This document shows, piece by piece, positions 21,556 to 26,354 of a stretch of 26,354 nt of DNA. The stretch spans positions 1 to 26,354 of IMG/VR virus record IMGVR_UViG_3300042868_005968. One strand, 5' to 3'. This stretch comes from a virus. The translations under genes were made by a program, and so were the position numbers. Each line of letters opens with the position of its first letter. Position 1 is the stretch's first letter. The notes beneath the pieces are model-generated. The model was not told the origin of the DNA, did not search any database, and was given only the letters and a program-made list of their open reading frames with translations.

Positions 21556-21990
21556 TCACCCCTGACCGAAAGGCGCGAAAGGAGTCGCGCTAGAATTGTT
21601 GCTCATCATCGCCAGCATCTGCTGCATCGCGGCTGGGCCAGCGAGCGACGGTGCGTTCATGGCGATCTGCGTTGGCTTGTAGTTCTTTGCTTTGGTCCCA
21701 GTAGCTGGCGTTACGCTGAACACGTCCTGCGGCATGGCAGACGCGCCTGGCAGACCAAACACAGACGCCACAGGGATGCCCGTCATCGAAATGGCAGTTG
21801 GCTGGTAGTTCTTCGCCTTGGCGCCTTGCGCTGCCTGCACGTTGAACTGCGCCTGCTGCGGCGCCCGTATCATGTCGAAGATCGACATGGCGTTCTGCGG
21901 CATCGCCTGCGGCGCAGCGGTCGTGCCATAGCTCTGCCGCGATGATGGCGTTTTGATGCTTTGCATTATTTTGTCGAACAGACTAGCCAT
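21556..21990 (-). CDS. Low-complexity virion protein with an internal repeat
   Basis: This 144-residue protein starts at ATG 21990 (MASLFDKIMQSIK); a TTG at 21999 is less likely. It is Met/Gln/Ala-rich and contains two related segments, AKAKNYQPTAISMTG and TKAKNYKPTQIAMNA, about 38 residues apart. The start follows the upstream stop by one base, so the genes are coupled. No family is recognised; a tail or internal virion component is inferred only from its place in the cluster. Confidence 0.6.
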   Translation of the reverse strand: MASLFDKIMQSIKTPSSRQSYGTTAAPQAMPQNAMSIFDMIRAPQQAQFNVQAAQGAKAKNYQPTAISMTGIPVASVFGLPGASAMPQDVFSVTPATGTKAKNYKPTQIAMNAPSLAGPAAMQQMLAMMSNNSSATPFAPFGQG

Positions 21991-21991
21991 A

Positions 21992-23137
21992 TCACCCAAA
22001 TCCTACGTTCGCGTTAAACGACTTGGAGTTACCCGTGGCCGAGTTCGACCCCATGTTGCCGCCCATGCCGTAGCTGTAGCTGTTGTTGAAGCTGTTGCCG
22101 AAGCTGTTGCTGGTCGAGTTGTCCAAGCCGATGCTGTTGCTCGACGACAAGACGGTCGGATCGCCGATGAGCGACTTGTACATCTGCAATGAGTTGTACG
22201 GGTTCATCTCGTTGCTGTACTGCGTGTCGAGAAGCTGCTGCTGGTACTGACGCAAGTAGTTGCCGGTGTCCTGCGCCAGTTGGGCGTTGTTGACGCCTGT
22301 GTTGTACGCTTGGTTCATGCCTGTCTGACCGGCTTGGCCGATGTTGTACGCGAGGTTCGCGCCTTGGCCCATGAGATTGGCGTTAACAGTGTTGGTGTTA
22401 AGTTGGGCTGTCTGGTTCGCCAAGCCCTGCTGCGCCGCGATGCCGAGGCCGGTGTTGTACGCTTGGCCCCGCAAGTTGGACGAGATATCGGCTACGCGGT
22501 CGCCAGCGCCCCGCATGGCGATGGCGTCCATCACCGCACGGCGGCTGGAGCCGCTGTTGCCAGTGCCTGCTGCCATTCCTGCGTTGCCGGTCAGCTGGTT
22601 CTCGTACAGGTTACGAGTAACGTCGCGGCTTGCCGCGTCGATCTGGCCGCTAAGGTACGGGTTGTACGACGCCTGCGCCGCCGTCTGCATATCGATGCCA
22701 CGGTTCATTGGGGTGCCGTAGACGTTGCCGCCGGCCATCGTCGCCGCTGCGTTACCCGCAGTGCCGAAGCCCGCCGTGTTGGCTAGTGACTGTGCAAGCT
22801 GCTGCCGGAATATGTCGTCGCCAGTGCCTTGGCTGAAGCCGTACTGCTGGGCTAACCCCTGCGCCATGATAGGGTTGATGTCGGCTACCTGTTTATCAGG
22901 TAGACCGTAGTTGTTGTACAGATTACCGGCGTTGGCGTAGAGGTTCTGGAGATACGGCTCCTGCGCGCCATAGATGTTCTGGCCCGACTGTGAGATGTTG
23001 AGGCCACTGCTGACAGCGTTCGATCCCTGCTGCGAGCCGCTCTGGCTGATGTTCTCTTGGAGATCATAACCAGCGGTCGCGCCTGACGAGACGTTATTGC
23101 TCGACGACTTACCAAAACCAAGACTAGCTAACGCCAT
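21992..23137 (-). CDS. Asn/Ser/Gly/Gln-rich virion protein
   Basis: The 381-residue protein shows the phage pattern AQEPYLQNLYANAGNLYNNYG (about residues 58-78), seen in many podoviral tail or ejection-associated proteins, and a strongly repetitive C-terminus of Asn/Ser/Gly residues (SNSFGNSFNNSYSYGMGGNMGSNS). The central region is Ala-rich and helical. AGGA sits eight bases before the ATG. The biased composition suggests a partly disordered or fibrous virion component. The exact role is unknown. Confidence 0.65.
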   Translation of the reverse strand: MALASLGFGKSSSNNVSSGATAGYDLQENISQSGSQQGSNAVSSGLNISQSGQNIYGAQEPYLQNLYANAGNLYNNYGLPDKQVADINPIMAQGLAQQYGFSQGTGDDIFRQQLAQSLANTAGFGTAGNAAATMAGGNVYGTPMNRGIDMQTAAQASYNPYLSGQIDAASRDVTRNLYENQLTGNAGMAAGTGNSGSSRRAVMDAIAMRGAGDRVADISSNLRGQAYNTGLGIAAQQGLANQTAQLNTNTVNANLMGQGANLAYNIGQAGQTGMNQAYNTGVNNAQLAQDTGNYLRQYQQQLLDTQYSNEMNPYNSLQMYKSLIGDPTVLSSSNSIGLDNSTSNSFGNSFNNSYSYGMGGNMGSNSATGNSKSFNANVGFG

Positions 23138-23146
23138 ATTTATATC

Positions 23147-23392
23147 CTACGCAATGAATGTCCAAGAACCATCGAAGTAATAAAGCCCCCGACCGGAGCC
23201 TGGATTCCATGAAGTTCCATCCGCGATGGCCAGTTGGCCAGTGACGGGTTTCGCTGGAGCTTCAAAGAGAACGGGGATCGTTGGTGTTTGCGCGGCCCTG
23301 AAGCTGTCTGAGACACGTTGAAGTTCAAGTGTCGCCCAGCGGCGCAAGTCTTCGACCGTTTTGGCGAGAGTTGGTGCAGGGCTGTAACTCAC
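23147..23392 (-). CDS. Small hypothetical phage protein
   Basis: The 81-residue protein begins with GTG at 23392 (MSYSPAPTLAKTVEDLRRWA), overlapping the previous stop by four bases (GTGA). It has a helical N-terminus and a beta-rich C-terminus ending with GLYYFDGSWTFIA, a common end of short phage tail-associated proteins and fibres. It could be a small tail accessory protein; no family is recognised with confidence. Confidence 0.62.
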   Translation of the reverse strand: MSYSPAPTLAKTVEDLRRWATLELQRVSDSFRAAQTPTIPVLFEAPAKPVTGQLAIADGTSWNPGSGRGLYYFDGSWTFIA

Positions 23393-24960
23393 CGCTCTGC
23401 TACCTCTTCTACATCCAAATCAAATCCACCCAACTGCCAATACCCTGCAACGGATGAAGATTCAATCCTTAATGCAAGATAACGGCCAGATACACGGGTA
23501 TCGACCTTATAGTCGGTTTCGACGTTGTATTCTTTCGTTGTCTTCCACGTCACCGGCCCTTGGGGGCTGGACGACGAGCCGACTTGGAAAGTCACTGTGC
23601 CAGTGCCTTTAATCTGCGGCAGGATGCGCTTGATCTGAAGGACACGCTCTGTCGGGCGCTGAAGCACCTGATCCATGTCGATCTTGGTTGTCTCGACAAA
23701 CGATGTGTACGACACGCCGGATGCGCCAAACGTCTCGTTGTGGGCCTGTATCTTCGACGCGCCGTTATTGGCTGAAAACAGCCGTGTGTTGCGCGCTTGT
23801 GTGTCGGCGCCAAGGTCAGTCCACAGTGCCGACCAGCTGTCCCACTCGACGTTCAGGTCAGTCCAAGTCGCGCCTGTGCCGCTGCCGCCACCGCCGATGG
23901 CAGGGCCGACGCACATTGAACGCACGTTCGGCAGATCGCGGAAAGTCCAAGCGTCGTTGGCGTAGTTCCACACTGCTGCCCTGTTGGCCGTTTCGACGTT
24001 GGAGGCGTTCTTATCGGCGTACCCGATCCATATCTCGTTTGTCGAAGGTTCGTGGACGACGAACACGCTGCGGGCGTCGGCCACGCTGCTGTAGAACGTG
24101 TCTTTTACCCGCTTCGTGGCCACGGGTTGCTTCGATGAGCCGTCGTGGATGTAGATGTCGTCACGCCCGACCACGAAGTGGCGGTTGTCGAACACGCAGA
24201 CTGCGCCACGGTTGATGATGCCGCCGTCGTCGAACAGTTCGCGGAACGCAAACACCAGCGGGGCGCCAATGAATGCCATTGAGTACGCGCCACGTTCGGC
24301 GTAGATGATGTTGTTGCCTGCCAGCGGTAAGCTGTCGATCAGCCTGCCAAGACGGCCACCCAGAATGTTCTCGCCCGCCAGGTTGGTCGTGCTGGTGATG
24401 TCGTAGCTGCCTGGCACCGATGTCGGATCGAACTCGTCGCCCCAGCGCACGGTGTACGGGTATTCGGTTGAACCGTCTGTGTAGCCAACCATCACCAAGA
24501 AGGAGACGAAAGGCTTGATGCAGTTCGTGCGTAGATTCGTTGGCCAGTTGGCGATGTCAGCAAACGCGGTGCCGCTTGGCGCCATGTATTGCGGTTTGTC
24601 GCTGCCGTTGTTCGCCAAGAAGCCGAAGCCGATCTGGCTGGTCTGCCAGCGGGGGCTGTTGGCATACCCGCTGGTGTAGGCCGCTGCGGTGACGTTGACG
24701 ACGCTGGAGCCTGTGTAGCGGTAGAGGTTGTTGGCTGTGCCGACGACCAAAGTGTTGTTACTGTCAACGAACCAGCCCGCGACGTGCGTCGGCGCATTAG
24801 GCACGGTGGTCACATCGACGTGGCCCAGAGACTTGCCCAAGCGACCGTTGAACATCTGCACGTTATTGCCTGCGGCGAACTGGGTCAGTTCGACGTCATA
24901 CGGCTGCTGATCGGGGACAAGCCCGCCAGCGCCGATGTTCCGCAGGGGAACCATGACCAT
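23389..24960 (-). CDS. Beta-propeller tail/hub protein (P22 gp10-like)
   Basis: The 523-residue beta-rich protein starts MVMVPLRNIGAGGLVPDQQPYD. The segment YSMAFIGAPLVFAFRELFDDGGIINRGAVCVFDNRHFVVGRDDIYIHDG resembles the repeat-rich domain of P22 gp10-like tail accessory (hub) proteins that seal the portal and hold the tail. Repeated Trp-rich beta motifs (WRWGDE-, DAWTFRDLP) support a propeller. The first ATG (24960) overlaps the fibre stop by one base; ATG 24954 is a possible alternative. The P22 comparison is by pattern and position, not by alignment. Confidence 0.62.
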   Translation of the reverse strand: MVMVPLRNIGAGGLVPDQQPYDVELTQFAAGNNVQMFNGRLGKSLGHVDVTTVPNAPTHVAGWFVDSNNTLVVGTANNLYRYTGSSVVNVTAAAYTSGYANSPRWQTSQIGFGFLANNGSDKPQYMAPSGTAFADIANWPTNLRTNCIKPFVSFLVMVGYTDGSTEYPYTVRWGDEFDPTSVPGSYDITSTTNLAGENILGGRLGRLIDSLPLAGNNIIYAERGAYSMAFIGAPLVFAFRELFDDGGIINRGAVCVFDNRHFVVGRDDIYIHDGSSKQPVATKRVKDTFYSSVADARSVFVVHEPSTNEIWIGYADKNASNVETANRAAVWNYANDAWTFRDLPNVRSMCVGPAIGGGGSGTGATWTDLNVEWDSWSALWTDLGADTQARNTRLFSANNGASKIQAHNETFGASGVSYTSFVETTKIDMDQVLQRPTERVLQIKRILPQIKGTGTVTFQVGSSSSPQGPVTWKTTKEYNVETDYKVDTRVSGRYLALRIESSSVAGYWQLGGFDLDVEEVAER

Positions 24961-26015
24961 TAGCGGGACTCCAACTCCGCGACCCGCAGTTCAAGAGCCT
25001 TGATGGCTTCGATCAACAGGCCGACTAAGTTCTGGTACGCCACGCTCTTCAGGCCGTTTTCGTGAGTGTGTACGACCTCTGGCACGACGCGCTCAACCTC
25101 TTGCGCGATCACACCGATGCGCTCTTCCATGTTGAACTTGCTGATGTAGCTGACGCCACGCATGGCCTTGACCTTGTACAGCGCCTCGGTGATCGTCTCG
25201 ACGTTGGTCTTGGTGCGTTCGTCCGAGAACGCCGTGATGTCGCCAGTGGCTGTCACGGTGCCGGATACGGACACGTTGCCGGAGATGGTGCCACCGCTGG
25301 CCGAGTACTTGCCGTCAAGCGCCGTCTGAAGGCCAGAGATGTCGGCGATGGCGAGTGTGACTGCGCCGGTCTTGCCAGCCACGCTGCTGACTGTGCCTGC
25401 GTTTATCGTGATGACGCCGGTCGTGCTGTTGTACGAGCCAGCGCCTGACACGCTGATCGCAGAGCGGGCGCGGGCGTTGGTGAAGTAGAGATTGGTGCTT
25501 TCGGCGACGTCCGCCGTGTTCAGCGTTACTGAGCCTGTTTTGCCAGCCACGCTGATGACAGGGGCGCCCGTGGCGCTGAAGCTGATGACGCCAGTGGTCG
25601 GGTTGTACGAGAGATCGCCTGCTGCGCTGATCGCTGCCCGCGCTAGGGCAGTGGTGAAGTACTTGTTTGTCGTTCCCTCCGCCACGTTGTCGGCGTTGAA
25701 TGAGATGTTGGCCGTGCCGTTAAACGCGACACCGTTGATGGTGCGCGCGGTCTGGAGCGCCGTGGCGGTAGAGGCGTTGCCCACCACTCCGCCAGACGCA
25801 GTAATCGGGCCAGACACAGTGCCACCGGCCAGCGGCAGATACGCTGCGCTAAGTGCGGTGTGCGTGGCCGTCACCGGCCCTGTGATGTTGGGGAAGGTCG
25901 CCTTAATCGCAGCCTTGATCAGGCGCAGATGGTTGTCGCCCTGGTTGGCGTTGTCCGACGACGTCGGATTTGTTTCGACCAATCCGTCGATGTATGTCGC
26001 GCTCTCAAGACCCAT
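24960..26015 (-). CDS. Tail fibre with S74 endosialidase-type chaperone
   Basis: The 351-residue protein has an N-terminal beta-helix-like region with repeated units (SVAGKTGSVTLNTADVAESTNLYFTNARARSAISVSG and near copies at GKTGAVTL and NVAEGTTNKYFTTALARAAIS). The last 89 residues form an intramolecular chaperone: FSDERTKTNVETI from about 263, RIGVIAQEVERVVPEVV and GLLIEAIKALELRV. Ser264-Asp265 is the expected self-cleavage site region. The protein trimerises and probably binds the host surface. ATG 26015 follows AAAGGG. Receptor specificity is unknown. Confidence 0.9.
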   Translation of the reverse strand: MGLESATYIDGLVETNPTSSDNANQGDNHLRLIKAAIKATFPNITGPVTATHTALSAAYLPLAGGTVSGPITASGGVVGNASTATALQTARTINGVAFNGTANISFNADNVAEGTTNKYFTTALARAAISAAGDLSYNPTTGVISFSATGAPVISVAGKTGSVTLNTADVAESTNLYFTNARARSAISVSGAGSYNSTTGVITINAGTVSSVAGKTGAVTLAIADISGLQTALDGKYSASGGTISGNVSVSGTVTATGDITAFSDERTKTNVETITEALYKVKAMRGVSYISKFNMEERIGVIAQEVERVVPEVVHTHENGLKSVAYQNLVGLLIEAIKALELRVAELESR

Positions 26016-26053
26016 AAAAACACCCTTTCACGCCTGCGATAGCACAGAAGCGG

Positions 26054-26287
26054 CTAATTGACGACCGTTTTATTCGGACAATCGTTTTCACAAACACACA
26101 CCCACTTGCTGTTGTGGGCTTCAATCTCTACAACCGTCTCCGCTGTGTCGCTTGTGGCGTCATAGCTGATCGGCGTTGCGATCCTGCAATAGTCACTGAC
26201 TACGGCGGGAGCGGTCGAAACGGTCGCGCAGCCGCTCGTCGCGGACAGGATCAGGAGTGGCCAAAGCTTCTTTAGCTTGTTCAACAC
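26054..26287 (-). CDS. Outer-membrane spanin lipoprotein (Rz1-like)
   Basis: The 77-residue protein has a short signal sequence (MLNKLKKLWPLLILSATSG) ending in a lipobox-like Cys20 (SGCAT), followed by a small mature region with DYCRIATPISY, TAETVVEIEAHNSKWVCVC, typical of phage Rz1/LysC proteins. Rz1 is lipidated, sits in the outer membrane and joins Rz to disrupt it at lysis. Start is GTG 26287 with AAGGAGG eight bases upstream. It is nested out of frame with the end of the Rz-like gene by 95 bases, as in lambda. Confidence 0.86.
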   Translation of the reverse strand: MLNKLKKLWPLLILSATSGCATVSTAPAVVSDYCRIATPISYDATSDTAETVVEIEAHNSKWVCVCENDCPNKTVVN

Positions 26288-26354
26288 GTTCTTCGACCTC
26301 CTTCATGTCTGCATCGCGCTGCTGCGCTTTACCAGCCTCAAGCAGCTGCCTGTC
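26193..26354 (-). CDS. Inner-membrane spanin (Rz-like), C-terminal fragment
   Basis: The visible 53 codons from the right edge read DRQLLEAGKAQQRDADMKEV followed by a charged helical tail ending DRFDRSRRSQ. It is rich in Glu, Lys, Gln and Arg in a coiled-coil pattern, as expected of Rz. The stop at 26193-26195 lies inside the Rz1-like gene, whose GTG is in the +1 frame. The N-terminal membrane segment lies outside the window. The identification rests mainly on the Rz/Rz1 overlap and composition. Confidence 0.78.
   Translation of the reverse strand, partial: DRQLLEAGKAQQRDADMKEVEERVEQAKEALATPDPVRDERLRDRFDRSRRSQ

Overview
The window is a 26.4-kb piece of a temperate, tailed double-stranded DNA phage genome, most likely podovirus-like. 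The 3' end of a lambda-type Rz gene with an embedded Rz1 lipoprotein gene (26.05-26.35 kb) implies a Gram-negative host. High GC content and GC-rich third codon positions fit a GC-rich proteobacterium; an alphaproteobacterium is my guess only. No tRNA, rRNA, CRISPR array or insertion sequence was seen.

Layout. 1-1330 (minus): start of an unidentified gene running off the left edge, an HNH endonuclease and a small-terminase-like protein. 1331-2210: a gene-free stretch with an unusual set of facing GGGTGGGTGC-type repeats, a 27-bp perfect inverted repeat and operator-like palindromes. 2211-3884 (plus): very small genes around a GP88-like cysteine-rich protein, with a strong terminator inside. 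This stretch is unusually rich in CTAG. 3885-4286: gene-free, with seven exact 9-bp tandem repeats, palindromes, near-DnaA boxes and an AT-rich patch, proposed as the replication origin. 4287-4556 (plus): an XRE-like regulator. 4561-8154 (minus): an operon of a YdaS/Cro-like regulator, a DUF3310 protein, a primase-polymerase/SF3 helicase, a stand-alone DnaA domain IV-like protein and two tiny genes. 8155-8247: a compact switch with two overlapping face-to-face promoters. 8248-15241 (plus): early genes, including a RecB/Cas4-type nuclease (DUF2800), DUF2815 protein, family A DNA polymerase, VRR-NUC nuclease, SNF2-like helicase, a HTH protein and an excisionase-like protein. 15222-16277 (minus): tyrosine integrase, followed by an attP-like intergenic region. 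16502-26354 (minus): an exonuclease with a zinc ribbon, then virion genes (large ejection-type protein, M15-like peptidase, low-complexity virion proteins, beta-propeller tail protein, S74 tail fibre) and the spanin pair.

How it fits together. The minus and plus replication operons diverge from one switch and together supply initiation (DnaA-like protein, primase-helicase), synthesis (polymerase) and recombination/processing (DUF2800, DUF2815, VRR-NUC, SNF2-like helicase). Integrase and excisionase-like genes converge and overlap at their ends. The attP-like region is intact and internal, and the minus-strand late genes point off both ends of the window, so the sequence looks like the circular or virion form of the phage, cut arbitrarily, rather than an integrated prophage. 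Portal, capsid, large terminase, holin and endolysin genes are not seen and probably lie outside the window.
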